A stretch of 64,000 nucleotides of DNA. Source: a virus. This document shows positions 46,476-53,636 of the stretch, one piece after another. The stretch lies in the IMG/VR virus record IMGVR_UViG_3300044941_000276, positions 41,642 through 105,641 of that record. One strand, 5' to 3'. Below the pieces are notes generated by a model. The model was not told the origin of the DNA and ran no database searches. It saw only the letters and a program-made list of their open reading frames with translations. The position numbers and the translations under genes are program-made. Positions within the stretch are counted from its first letter, which is position 1. Every line of letters starts with the position of its first letter.

Positions 46476-46822
46476 AGCTTTACGTCCTTAACTCTGCGGT
46501 AATGCCAGAAGATGGTTATTATCGCAGAGTTAAGATAAGTAGAGAGAAGGCTTCCGAGATACTCAATACAGCCACAGAAATTGTATCTTCTGTTGGGTAT
46601 CCGGAAGTTTGTCAAATATTACATGAAATATCAGGAGTTGTTGTTCCTCTTGATATTGAAAAGCGAGTAACAACATTTACTGAAGACGAGTGTACTATAT
46701 TAGTATGTAAACTTGTCTTCAGGGAAAAAGCAGAACGAAAAGGAGTTAATCGTCATACCGACATTAACGAATATGAGTTCTGCTTAGTTCATTATAAAAA
46801 AAATAACCCTTTTATCAAATAA
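46472..46822 (+). CDS. Hypothetical protein, last gene of the hairpin element, 116 aa
   Basis: Starts at GTG 46472 overlapping the previous stop. Not recognised; mixed alpha/beta with several cysteines. It carries some of the longest stems: CTTAACTCTGCG/CGCAGAGTTAAG (46487-46534, 12 bp) a few bases after the start, and GAAGACGAGT/ACTTGTCTTC with a G-U pair. The terminator begins within its last codons. Confidence 0.6.
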   Translation: MKLYVLNSAVMPEDGYYRRVKISREKASEILNTATEIVSSVGYPEVCQILHEISGVVVPLDIEKRVTTFTEDECTILVCKLVFREKAERKGVNRHTDINEYEFCLVHYKKNNPFIK

Positions 46823-46843
46823 ATAATAAAAGGGTTATTTTTT
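46801..46843 (+). terminator. Strong terminator closing the hairpin element
   Basis: A 15-bp perfect stem (AAATAACCCTTTTAT with ATAAAAGGGTTATTT, 46801-46840) followed by TTTT. Downstream genes look ordinary in structure. Confidence 0.85.
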
Positions 46844-46876
46844 AATTCATTCAAATCATAATCGTTTATCATTCAT

Positions 46877-47071
46877 ATGGAATTATATCCTATAGTAGAA
46901 TGTTCAACAAAAGAAGGAGCGTCGCTTATTGTTTCTTTCTTTTGTGAAAAAGGTTTTGACTTCTACTTTGTATTTACAGGTAATAAGAAACCTTATCTTG
47001 TAGTTACAAATAAGGAAGGTCTAAAAGCTTTTGAGCAATGGAATCATTCATTAGCAACAATTGTTCATTAG
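46877..47071 (+). CDS. Small hypothetical protein, 64 aa
   Basis: Beta-alpha pattern (ELYPIVECSTKEGASLIVSF, then KEGLKAFEQWN) of a small domain. First gene after the hairpin element, with normal AT-rich codons. Preceded by a TCATTCAT-type leader seen before several plus-strand genes. Confidence 0.5.
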   Translation: MELYPIVECSTKEGASLIVSFFCEKGFDFYFVFTGNKKPYLVVTNKEGLKAFEQWNHSLATIVH

Positions 47072-47124
47072 CAGGTTTCATTAACAACTTATTCACTTTT
47101 CATTAGCAATTTTCATTAGCAATT

Positions 47125-47337
47125 ATGTATCAAGTCACAAAAAATATAAACGGAGTCTATGCTGAGGCTACGTTTAAAACAAGAGAAGAGGCCTTGCGCC
47201 AAGCCACACGTTGGTTCGATTCCATGAACACTGATATTTCAGATTTATGCGGATCGTTCATTAGCCGTATTGTTAGCGGTAAGAATATAACTTATAGATT
47301 TCAAAAAGCATCCTTAACAATAAGACATGAAAAATGA
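47125..47337 (+). CDS. Small hypothetical protein, 70 aa
   Basis: Contains AEATFKTREEALRQATRWF, a strand-helix unit common in small phage proteins. Leader rich in repeated CATTAGCAA units (47090-47122). Overlaps the next gene by 11 bp. Confidence 0.55.
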   Translation: MYQVTKNINGVYAEATFKTREEALRQATRWFDSMNTDISDLCGSFISRIVSGKNITYRFQKASLTIRHEK

Positions 47338-47557
47338 AATCTATGGGTCTTTTTCGTCAATGACATTGACGGAAGAGGGAAAGTTGATTATAAATTTTCT
47401 ATCGGACAATAACGAAAAGTTTATTGTTGAAATAGAATCTTTAATAAAAGAAGATGGTAGCGGAAGAAAATTTTTAATTAATCATAAACATGTAAACTCT
47501 ATTAGCGGCTATGTTGACTTTGCTACTAATAAAGGTTACATAAAAATTAAAAATTAA
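47327..47557 (+). CDS. Small hypothetical protein, 76 aa
   Basis: ATG 47327 lies inside the end of the previous gene. Beta-rich, with GKLIINFLSDNNEKFIVEIE. Not recognised. Confidence 0.5.
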   Translation: MKNEIYGSFSSMTLTEEGKLIINFLSDNNEKFIVEIESLIKEDGSGRKFLINHKHVNSISGYVDFATNKGYIKIKN

Positions 47558-47599
47558 ATTTTTACTTTTGTTGTTATTATAACAGCAAAGGTTTATTTG

Positions 47600-47665
47600 C
47601 GAACTCTTAACTCAATAAGTTAAACTAATTGACTTATAAAGAGTTACAAGTTCGTCTTGTAGAGC
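47600..47665 (+). ncRNA. Closed stem structure before the tRNA-like RNA
   Basis: GAACTCTT (47600-47607) can pair with AAGAGTT and GTTC (47638-47653) around an inner AAGT/ACTT stem. May be part of the precursor of the following RNA. Confidence 0.35.
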
Positions 47666-47687
47666 TCACCATCAAAAATCAGATTTT

Positions 47688-47828
47688 AGAGGTGGCGCTG
47701 GATGCGCCTTGGATGCTGGCAGGCGCGCGACTGTGCAACATCGGTACTGGCAAGAAGCTGAACGACGGTTCAGTGGATGTTAGCAAAGGGCTGCTCCCTT
47801 GAGGCCGGTTCGATTCCGGCCACCTCTA
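47688..47828 (+). ncRNA. tRNA-like RNA 1 with enlarged anticodon arm
   Basis: A 7-bp acceptor AGAGGTG/CACCTCT (47688-47694, 47821-47827), a canonical T arm GCCGG-TTCGATT-CCGGC (47804-47820), a variable arm AAGGG/CCCTT (47786-47800) and a D-like arm GCGCC/GGCGC with a 13-nt loop (47704-47726) are visible. In place of the 17-nt anticodon arm is GCAACATC/GATGTTaGC (47735-47784) holding an inner CTGAAC/GTTCAG hairpin. At 141 nt it cannot decode as a normal tRNA. An intron in the anticodon loop is an alternative. Confidence 0.6.
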
Positions 47829-47842
47829 CTTAAACAAACAAA

Positions 47843-47916
47843 GGGTCCATAGCTCAGCCGGTTAGAGCATCTGACTCATAATCAGGGGGTCGCAAGTTCG
47901 AGCCCTGCTGGACCCA
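47843..47916 (+). tRNA. tRNA with anticodon CAT (Met or Ile2)
   Basis: A clean cloverleaf: acceptor GGGTCCA/TGGACCC, D stem GCTC/GAGC, anticodon stem CTGA/TCAG with loop CTCATAA, T loop TTCGAGC. CAT may decode Met or, if the C is lysidinylated, Ile AUA, which is common in AT-rich phage genes. CCA partly encoded (CCAC). Confidence 0.9.
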
Positions 47917-47957
47917 CAATCGTTCATTCACAAAAACCGCGACTGAGGTATCAGCAA

Positions 47958-48203
47958 ATGGATGAAAGTTCCTTTACAATTATGTATATGATAACGGTAG
48001 AAGTTTATGATTGTGAAAAAGGCACTAATCGCTATGCGATAAAAGCTGCCAACTTCGAAGAAGCTGTTGAAAGATATGAAGATATCAAATCACGCATCAC
48101 CGTAAACTGGACTCGCCATCCAGCAATCACCGAAGAAATTAAACACCTCGATTGTACATACGATTCTTTTAATGAAGGTTGTATAATCATGTCTCGTGTT
48201 TAA
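47958..48203 (+). CDS. Small hypothetical protein, 81 aa
   Basis: Lies between the tRNA and tRNA-like RNA 2. The core (MITVEVYDCEKGTNRYAIKA, then NFEEAVERYEDI) is a strand-strand-helix unit. An in-frame ATG at 47982 or 47988 is an alternative start. Not recognised. Confidence 0.5.
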   Translation: MDESSFTIMYMITVEVYDCEKGTNRYAIKAANFEEAVERYEDIKSRITVNWTRHPAITEEIKHLDCTYDSFNEGCIIMSRV

Positions 48204-48210
48204 AAATATT

Positions 48211-48315
48211 ACCATCTATCGTCTAAGTAAGACGATTTGACAATCGCTTATAACAAAAATTGAAGATTATAAGCAATTGTTAAATAAATACAGGTTCGTA
48301 TCCTGTTAGATGGTC
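48211..48315 (+). ncRNA. tRNA-like RNA 2 with 16-bp anticodon-arm hairpin carrying AATTGAAG
   Basis: Acceptor ACCATCTA/TAGATGGT (48211-48218, 48307-48314), D arm TCGTC-taagtaa-GACGA (48219-48235) and T arm ACAGG-TTCGTAT-CCTGT (48290-48306) are perfect. The anticodon arm is replaced by a 16-bp stem with one mismatch (48238-48253 with 48267-48282) and a 13-nt loop CAAAAATTGAAGA. The loop contains the AATTGAAG motif of the hairpin element. It cannot work as a decoding tRNA; it may be a carrier or decoy with tRNA-like ends. Confidence 0.65.
48238..48282 (+). repeat. AATTGAAG-loop hairpin 8 (arm of tRNA-like RNA 2)
   Basis: Longest stem of the AATTGAAG family, located where a tRNA has its anticodon arm. 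Confidence 0.65.
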
Positions 48316-48319
48316 AATT

Positions 48320-48410
48320 AATCACCTGAGTTTAAGAGATTCACCCTAAGGTAACTGACGTTAAACTTTTTGTCAGGAGAATAAGGTTATGACATAAGTC
48401 ATAGGTGATT
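48320..48410 (+). ncRNA. Closed multibranched RNA candidate
   Basis: AATCACCT (48320-48327) pairs with AGGTGATT (48403-48410), enclosing CTGAC/GTCAG and ATGAC/GTCAT hairpins. It directly follows tRNA-like RNA 2 and precedes the 48434 gene, so it may be a leader element or a small RNA. Confidence 0.45.
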
Positions 48411-48433
48411 TAAGATTTTAAATTATTTATCGT

Positions 48434-48655
48434 ATGAAAGTTTACGTTCATAGGTACCAATTTGAAGGAGTATTAATCGAATTAATATTGCCTCATAACA
48501 AGCCTATTGAAGTTGGTGATGCGATTTCAATTGAAGAAATTGAAATTGAACCAATAAGAATAGAGCACGCAATCTTAGATGCGGTTGTCGTATATTTTTC
48601 TTATAGAAGCAAAGAAAGAAGTGTAATCGTTGACAAATCAAATCTTGAAAAGTAA
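48434..48655 (+). CDS. Small hypothetical protein, 73 aa
   Basis: Beta-rich (KVYVHRYQFEGVLIELILP). Ends TAATG, coupled to the next gene at 48655. Not recognised. Confidence 0.5.
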   Translation: MKVYVHRYQFEGVLIELILPHNKPIEVGDAISIEEIEIEPIRIEHAILDAVVVYFSYRSKERSVIVDKSNLEK

Positions 48656-48906
48656 TGGAAGAAATAATCTTGGCGTTGTTAGACACTTGTCTAATCAGAG
48701 AACGCGACCCGCGACAATTTCCAATATCAGAAGACACTATGTATCGGTATAATATGCCTGAGCAATTATGCGATACTATTGTATCTATTGGTAAATATGT
48801 TGAACCGCAAACAGAAGCAGATCGCTATCGTGAAGCTGCAATTGGTAAAACATATATCGTTGACATTTATCAATTATATAATACAATCATTTCTCATGGA
48901 ATTTAA
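48655..48906 (+). CDS. Small hypothetical protein, 83 aa
   Basis: Helical, acidic, overlapping the previous stop and the next start. Not recognised. Confidence 0.5.
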   Translation: MEEIILALLDTCLIRERDPRQFPISEDTMYRYNMPEQLCDTIVSIGKYVEPQTEADRYREAAIGKTYIVDIYQLYNTIISHGI

Positions 48907-49303
48907 AGTTTTATTCACATCACCTAACGGTTACGCTGTCGATTTAAAAAAACAATCGTTTGGTTATAACCAATATGAGTTTGCCAAACGTTATGTAAAT
49001 CCAATGGAACTCGATCCCCGTGTGGTTTTAGATTACATAGATGAGTTTAAAACCGATATTATCATAGACGTATGTGTAAGTAAAATTAAAGGATGTCTTT
49101 CATCTGTATTTTATGACACTACGTTTGTAAAAGTAATAGTTCCATCAGGAACATTGCGTCGGTATGTAAGTCTCATCCCTGTTGTCGAAAAACATTATGA
49201 TCAAATAACCAGTATAACTTGGAGATACCAAATCAACGATGACAATATATTAGATTCATGGTCGTCAGATGGTTGTCCTTTATACTGGAATCCCATTAAA
49301 TAA
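48896..49303 (+). CDS. Hypothetical protein, 135 aa
   Basis: ATG 48896 (MEFKVLFTSPNGYAVDLKKQ) overlaps the previous gene by 11 bp; the upstream in-frame extension lies wholly inside that gene and is rejected. Mixed alpha/beta, unrecognised. Confidence 0.55.
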   Translation: MEFKVLFTSPNGYAVDLKKQSFGYNQYEFAKRYVNPMELDPRVVLDYIDEFKTDIIIDVCVSKIKGCLSSVFYDTTFVKVIVPSGTLRRYVSLIPVVEKHYDQITSITWRYQINDDNILDSWSSDGCPLYWNPIK

Positions 49304-49331
49304 TCATTCATTCACCTTAAATTTAAAAACC

Positions 49332-49931
49332 ATGTACAAGATCATCTCGGTCGTTTCAAAAAATTCCTTAATTGAAACAGATTATAGAAAAAACATAATC
49401 ACTAAAGAAATTAAAAAGAGAGAGTCGATCATTGCAAACGAAAACCCTTATTGGGTTAACGTATCGTTATATATGGTCGTCGCCAATCTTAAAAGTTATC
49501 CAAAGCGATGGTATTATGTTGTAGATGAAGAAGGTCGGTATAACATTGCTGTTGCTGACAACGTGTCTAAAGCAACTCCTAACATACCATCGTGGGTTAT
49601 TGACGTTTGGTTAAAAGATAACAATGTTCAATTTAATGTTACTTTTGATGAACTTGAACAATTAAACTATGAAGTAGCAAAAGAAGATAATGTTCAATCA
49701 TCAAATTGCTTGGAGGAGGTTGTAGTAACAAAAGAACATTTTGAAGTTATTCAATTAACTAAAAGTAATAACTTTATATTGAGACACATCAAAAAAGGAC
49801 TGATAGTTATACTTGAAAAAAAACATCATAAGAAGTTTTTTGAAGGTTTAAAATTTCAAGTAGAAAAAGAAACTTGGTCCCGATATGGTGATGTTTTTGT
49901 AGTAAGACCGTTCTCTGTTGTAATTTTGTAA
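49332..49931 (+). CDS. Hypothetical protein, 199 aa
   Basis: ATG 49332 (MYKIISVVSKNSL) follows a TCATTCACCTT leader. Middle contains SWVIDVWLKDNNVQF and an acidic linker; the end is Lys/His-rich. Not recognised. Ends at a strong terminator. Confidence 0.55.
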   Translation: MYKIISVVSKNSLIETDYRKNIITKEIKKRESIIANENPYWVNVSLYMVVANLKSYPKRWYYVVDEEGRYNIAVADNVSKATPNIPSWVIDVWLKDNNVQFNVTFDELEQLNYEVAKEDNVQSSNCLEEVVVTKEHFEVIQLTKSNNFILRHIKKGLIVILEKKHHKKFFEGLKFQVEKETWSRYGDVFVVRPFSVVIL

Positions 49932-49936
49932 TATCA

Positions 49937-49965
49937 GTACGCCTCTTGAACAGAGGCGTACTTTA
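49937..49965 (+). terminator. Terminator after 49332-49931
   Basis: A 10-bp perfect stem GTACGCCTCT/AGAGGCGTAC with loop TGAAC (49937-49961), then TTT. Confidence 0.75.
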
Positions 49966-49979
49966 AATCAGTCAAAAAA

Positions 49980-50690
49980 ATGAAAAAGATTCGTAAAAAC
50001 AAAGAACTTTTTGAATTATTTCAAAACAATAAATTCAAAAATAAAAATATAGATTATATTCAAATGCTCATTGATAGGTATCGGTCGATAGTTAATCCAG
50101 TATTCAAATTAGGTAGTTATGATTTTAATATAAATATATCATATCAGTTTTTAGACAGTCGAGATATTAGAACAATAAAATTATTAGTCGAATCATTTGA
50201 AAAAGAAATTAATCGAGTATATGATGATATTAAAAAAAGATATTATCAAGATATACTCGACTGGGGTAATCAATACAAATCGCCAAGATGGAATTTAGAA
50301 AATTTATACGCAATGGCTGATTATATATCAACTATATCTCAGGAAGAATTTAATATAAGCGCCCCTCTCAATTATGATATAAAACACATCAAAGATGTAA
50401 AAGTAAAAGATGTTATTGGTCATTGTGTAATAATCGATGATCAATTTAATTCTTTTCTTACTCAAAATAATTTTGATTTTCATCGATGGTGTGAAAACTT
50501 TACTGGTTTATCAATACACTGCCCAGAATGGATTTGGTGTTTTGGTTCACAATGGGCTAATACAGATAATACACCAATGGGCGCTGCTATAAGAATACTT
50601 TGGCTTATTGAGTGCGGTTTACCTAATAATTGGGAAGCACAAATGAACAATCAGGCACCTTTGTGTTACGAACAATTTTATGACATATGA
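49980..50690 (+). CDS. Protein with WxWCF...DNTPxGAA domain, copy 1, 236 aa
   Basis: The C-terminal 110 residues (VIGHCVIID, WIWCFGSQWANTDNTPMGAA, then RILWLIECGLPNNWEAQM) are clearly homologous to the next gene. Related small domains occur in phages and mobile DNA, function unknown. The N-terminal 125 residues are Lys-rich and helical. It overlaps the next gene by ATGA. Confidence 0.6.
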   Translation: MKKIRKNKELFELFQNNKFKNKNIDYIQMLIDRYRSIVNPVFKLGSYDFNINISYQFLDSRDIRTIKLLVESFEKEINRVYDDIKKRYYQDILDWGNQYKSPRWNLENLYAMADYISTISQEEFNISAPLNYDIKHIKDVKVKDVIGHCVIIDDQFNSFLTQNNFDFHRWCENFTGLSIHCPEWIWCFGSQWANTDNTPMGAAIRILWLIECGLPNNWEAQMNNQAPLCYEQFYDI

Positions 50691-51097
50691 ATAAAAAAAA
50701 TCTTATTTCGATAGCTCGATACTTGCCTACAATAAGACAAGAAAATTTTGACATGTTAAAATTTAGGACTGGTGATAAATCATCTCATGAGTGCAATTCA
50801 ATAGGATGCGTCATTGGTCATTGTACAATATTAGATGACTACGAAAACATACCTCGTACACCTACAGGTCAAATAAATTTTCAATTATGGTCTGAAAAGT
50901 ACACGGGTTTACCTATCGATAGTGAAGAATGGGCTTGGTGCTTTTCTGAACAATGGGCTCATTGGGGAACAGATAATACTCCCATTGGTGCAGCCAAACG
51001 TATAATTTGGTTAATTACCGAAGGACTACCTGAAAATTGGAGAGAACAAATTACAGGTGAAGATCCTTTGTGTTATACGAACATCGAAATATTTTAA
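50687..51097 (+). CDS. Protein with WxWCF...DNTPxGAA domain, copy 2, 136 aa
   Basis: Tandem paralog of the previous gene's C-terminal domain (VIGHCTILD, WAWCFSEQWAHWGTDNTPIG, then RIIWLITEGLPENWREQI) without the Lys-rich N-terminus. Coupled translation suggests the two form a pair. Function unknown. Confidence 0.6.
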   Translation: MNKKNLISIARYLPTIRQENFDMLKFRTGDKSSHECNSIGCVIGHCTILDDYENIPRTPTGQINFQLWSEKYTGLPIDSEEWAWCFSEQWAHWGTDNTPIGAAKRIIWLITEGLPENWREQITGEDPLCYTNIEIF

Positions 51098-51105
51098 ATA
51101 TCACT

Positions 51106-51414
51106 ATGTATACAATTTATTTAGAATTAAAAGACGGTAGTAAAAGCAAACACACCGTCGAATCAAAACAAGATTTTGCAAATTGGTCGCTTAAAAACAT
51201 TAGAAAATTCGATACTATGGGAGTATTTTTAGTTTATCCTGAACATTATTTGTCAATCGATTCTCCTAATAGTTTTTTCGTAACGCCTTTCTTTGTTGAA
51301 GTTATCGACTGGTTTAAAGACATAAATCTTTCTCCTAAAATATACATAAAAATATTTGAAAGAAATGATTACTTAGGAGTAGTAGATTATTTATATAATT
51401 TTTATAAAAAATAA
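51106..51414 (+). CDS. Hypothetical protein, 102 aa
   Basis: ATG 51106 (MYTIYLELKDGSKSKHTV) follows the previous stop by 8 bp. Strand-helix pattern (SKQDFANWSLKNIRKF). Ends upstream of a terminator. Confidence 0.5.
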   Translation: MYTIYLELKDGSKSKHTVESKQDFANWSLKNIRKFDTMGVFLVYPEHYLSIDSPNSFFVTPFFVEVIDWFKDINLSPKIYIKIFERNDYLGVVDYLYNFYKK

Positions 51415-51437
51415 CCAGTTGATTTTGTAGTAACTGT

Positions 51438-51480
51438 ACCCGTGTTGCATCCCGTCAGATCTGCTCGCGGGTCTTTTTTT
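51438..51480 (+). terminator. Terminator after 51106-51414
   Basis: ACCCG (51438-51442) pairs with CGGGT (51468-51472), with inner CAGATCTG, followed by eight T. Confidence 0.6.
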
Positions 51481-51499
51481 TATTTAAATATCAATACAC

Positions 51500-51595
51500 A
51501 TGAACGATACTCAATTGGTAACTGTGATAATACTTTTATCATTTACCCTATTTAAAATATTAAAAAGAATAATTTTTAATTCACTTGAGAAATGA
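51500..51595 (+). CDS. 31-residue membrane peptide
   Basis: ATG 51500 encodes MNDTQLVTVIILLSFTLFKI and a basic tail, a single membrane helix. The stop overlaps the next ATG (ATGA), which supports translation. Could be a small regulator or membrane-active peptide. Confidence 0.5.
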   Translation: MNDTQLVTVIILLSFTLFKILKRIIFNSLEK

Positions 51596-51963
51596 GAAAG
51601 CAAGCGTTTTATATCATCATGATTATCATAACTATTTTTATGGCGGTTATTAGTTATGCGTCGGTTCCTCGATGGAATCTTAAATCTACTACTATTATCA
51701 ATAATCACGACTCTATTGTGACATATAAAACGGTGTATGAAAATAAATCAACCGATAACGATACAGTAATTACTGTAGTATTTCAATTACCTCTTGGTAT
51801 CAATCCAGTAAATGGATTACCCGATCATAAATTTTCAGCTGTATATGTTAAATTTACTGTTCAAGGAGTAGTAACAATATATAGAAAAAAATTTAACGAT
51901 CGATACAGAATCATTTCTTTTAGAAAAATGTCAGTAGACGATTTAAAATTATTAATGAACTGA
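51592..51963 (+). CDS. Exported or anchored protein, paralog of 41388-41804, 123 aa
   Basis: N-terminus MRKQAFYIIMIIITIFMAVI, then SYASVPRWN: anchor or signal peptide followed by A-x-x-P-R-x-W as in 41388-41804. The rest is beta-rich with a final FRKMSVDDLKLL. It is the hairpin-poor counterpart of the gene in the structured element. Confidence 0.55.
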   Translation: MRKQAFYIIMIIITIFMAVISYASVPRWNLKSTTIINNHDSIVTYKTVYENKSTDNDTVITVVFQLPLGINPVNGLPDHKFSAVYVKFTVQGVVTIYRKKFNDRYRIISFRKMSVDDLKLLMN

Positions 51964-51976
51964 ATCACAAAAAAAC

Positions 51977-52357
51977 ATGAAAAAAGGAGATTATGTAAAA
52001 ACCAGTAAAAATAAAACTGGTATAATAAAATCAATAAAATTTATTGTTTACTCTTCTACCGATCCCGATGGAGAAGTTGATGTAAAAGAGATTAGATGTT
52101 TTGAAAACGAAACAGAAGGTTATACTTATATAACAAACCTTGAAAACGATAACCAAGATAGTAATATCTACTACCATATAAAAAAATCTATTATGGTCCA
52201 ACTTGGTAGTAATGAATATGAAATTGGAGAAAACCAATTAAGAACTATCGATTGGTTAACCATCACTATCCCATCGAGTTTTACTCTTGATATAAATAAT
52301 GCTCGAGAGGTACTTGATATGTTATCAAGATATAGAATATATCACACAATCGATTAA
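51977..52357 (+). CDS. Hypothetical protein, 126 aa
   Basis: An SH3/KOW-like start (KKGDYVKTSKNKTGIIKSIK) suggests a small nucleic-acid- or protein-binding barrel. The C-terminal half is helical. Not recognised further. Confidence 0.5.
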   Translation: MKKGDYVKTSKNKTGIIKSIKFIVYSSTDPDGEVDVKEIRCFENETEGYTYITNLENDNQDSNIYYHIKKSIMVQLGSNEYEIGENQLRTIDWLTITIPSSFTLDINNAREVLDMLSRYRIYHTID

Positions 52358-52394
52358 TTATCAAATCGTTCATTCACCTTTTATTTACACAAAA

Positions 52395-52661
52395 ATGAGA
52401 GTAGCACACGTTTATCATCCAACAAAAGATCCCCAAGGCATGTATGAAATCAATAAAAAGCAAATATCGGGTACACGTAAAGTAAAATTATCCGAGGCTT
52501 ACGTTGATTGGTACACTGTTACTGTTCATAAAGCTCAACTTATGGATCAAGATCTTGTAAGATTGTTCTTTTACATTGGAAACCAAGAACAATCTTGCGT
52601 AGCGTTAAGCGATGAGTACTTGAGATTAAAATCAACCGACGATGCAACTATAACAAACTAG
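52395..52661 (+). CDS. Small hypothetical protein, 88 aa
   Basis: ATG 52395 (MRVAHVYHPTKDPQG) follows a TCGTTCATTCACC leader. Beta-rich. Not recognised. Confidence 0.5.
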   Translation: MRVAHVYHPTKDPQGMYEINKKQISGTRKVKLSEAYVDWYTVTVHKAQLMDQDLVRLFFYIGNQEQSCVALSDEYLRLKSTDDATITN

Positions 52662-52664
52662 ACT

Positions 52665-53033
52665 ATGAAAAAGCTGATTTTATTATTAATGTTAGCGATA
52701 AGTTTTTCAACTTATGCGCAAACCCAAGACGTTTTGAAAGACAAGATGTATGAAATGAAGATAGAAGATACTACTATAACTTGTTACAAAGTTATACGTA
52801 AGTATACTATCGCAAATGATTACCGTCCTGTTTACATATACGTTTGGGCATTTGTTCCTGTATCGGCAGCAGAGACTATGAATAGTTATGATCTGTGGCC
52901 TTTTTCATTTGACATGAAAATACAATATTGGTATGGTGTCAAAGTAAAAAATCGTTGGGTAGAAGTTCCTATGGGTAATGTAAAAGACACTGATTGGATA
53001 GATGTTAACCATTACTATCACGGAGAAAGATAA
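52665..53033 (+). CDS. Exported protein, 122 aa
   Basis: Signal peptide MKKLILLLMLAISFSTYAQ with A-Q cleavage, as in 686-1033. Mature part beta-rich with Trp (YVWAFVPVSAAET, then YWYGVKVKNRWVEVPMG). Probably periplasmic; function unknown. Directly followed by the Fic-like gene. Confidence 0.6.
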   Translation: MKKLILLLMLAISFSTYAQTQDVLKDKMYEMKIEDTTITCYKVIRKYTIANDYRPVYIYVWAFVPVSAAETMNSYDLWPFSFDMKIQYWYGVKVKNRWVEVPMGNVKDTDWIDVNHYYHGER

Positions 53034-53636
53034 ATGACAAAGTCACAAATCATCTTAGAGGTTGAAACGAGTGATTTTCAACCTCGTTTTTCATTCACAG
53101 ACGATATCGATTCTGTTGTAGATGATATTAATCGCCCGCATGAAGATTATTTTCTTGGATTCAATGATAAAGTTAAAGAAATAATCCAACGTGAAATCGA
53201 GTACGCTCAGTCAGTTGATAATTATTCTATACTTTTTGCTGATGTCTGCAATTGGCAAAAAGAATTGTTTGAGTACAAAAAAGAAAAAATATATCAACTG
53301 CAAAATAATAGTGATGACAAACTCAAAGAAAAAGCAATCGGGTTGCCAAATCAACATATTAACCTCGGTCTTAGACAAGTTAGTGTAAAAGTTGGTCGAT
53401 GGACACCACCTGGGCCTATCTTTCTTGAAGAGTTAAAGTCAATGAACTTCCCTATTTCAGTTGAGATTGTAAAGTCTTTGTGTGATTCTGACGAAGATGT
53501 AAGACTTTATCTTACTGATTGGTATAAAATCTTTCAAACTATTCACATGTTTGAAGATTTCAATGGACGATTAGGAGGTATAGTAATTAACATACTGTCC
53601 TATATCGTAAACGGTCACTACCTTATTAGACTATGA
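53034..53636 (+). CDS. Fic-like protein, 200 aa
   Basis: The segment HMFEDFNGRLGG (about residues 171-182) matches the Fic active-site motif HxFx[D/E]GNGRxxR with His, Asp, Asn, Gly and the first Arg kept, Gly replaced by Phe and the last Arg by Gly. Upstream, RQVSVKVGRWTPPGPIFLEEL fits the Fic flap and following helix, and EDVRLYLTDWYKIFQTIH the helix into the motif. Fic proteins transfer AMP or other groups to target proteins. The changed motif may mean altered substrate or lost activity. It is coupled to the next gene by ATGA. Confidence 0.65.
   Translation: MTKSQIILEVETSDFQPRFSFTDDIDSVVDDINRPHEDYFLGFNDKVKEIIQREIEYAQSVDNYSILFADVCNWQKELFEYKKEKIYQLQNNSDDKLKEKAIGLPNQHINLGLRQVSVKVGRWTPPGPIFLEELKSMNFPISVEIVKSLCDSDEDVRLYLTDWYKIFQTIHMFEDFNGRLGGIVINILSYIVNGHYLIRL

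Larger units (their letters stand above)
39700..46850 (+). other. Hairpin-saturated RNA-structured element
   Basis: Across about 7.1 kb, coding and non-coding DNA is packed with consecutive inverted repeats separated by only a few bases. Examples with perfect stems: 43247-43273 (12 bp), 43802-43828 (11 bp), 44032-44061 (10 bp), 45183-45208 (11 bp), 46222-46256 (9 bp), 46487-46534 (12 bp), 46801-46840 (15 bp). Several plus-strand stems use G-U pairs, which points to RNA folding. GC is visibly higher than in the flanks. It starts after the control region and ends at the terminator at 46843. The hairpin-poor paralogous genes at 55.75-58.6 kb show that the protein sequences do not require this. 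Confidence 0.8.

Noticed and set aside
39700-46850. CRISPR array
   Set aside because: The repeats are palindromes with changing sequence and no regular spacer length; only the loop motif recurs.
47688-47828. tmRNA
   Set aside because: Only 141 nt, no tag-reading frame, and a D-like arm is present; a tRNA-like RNA fits better.
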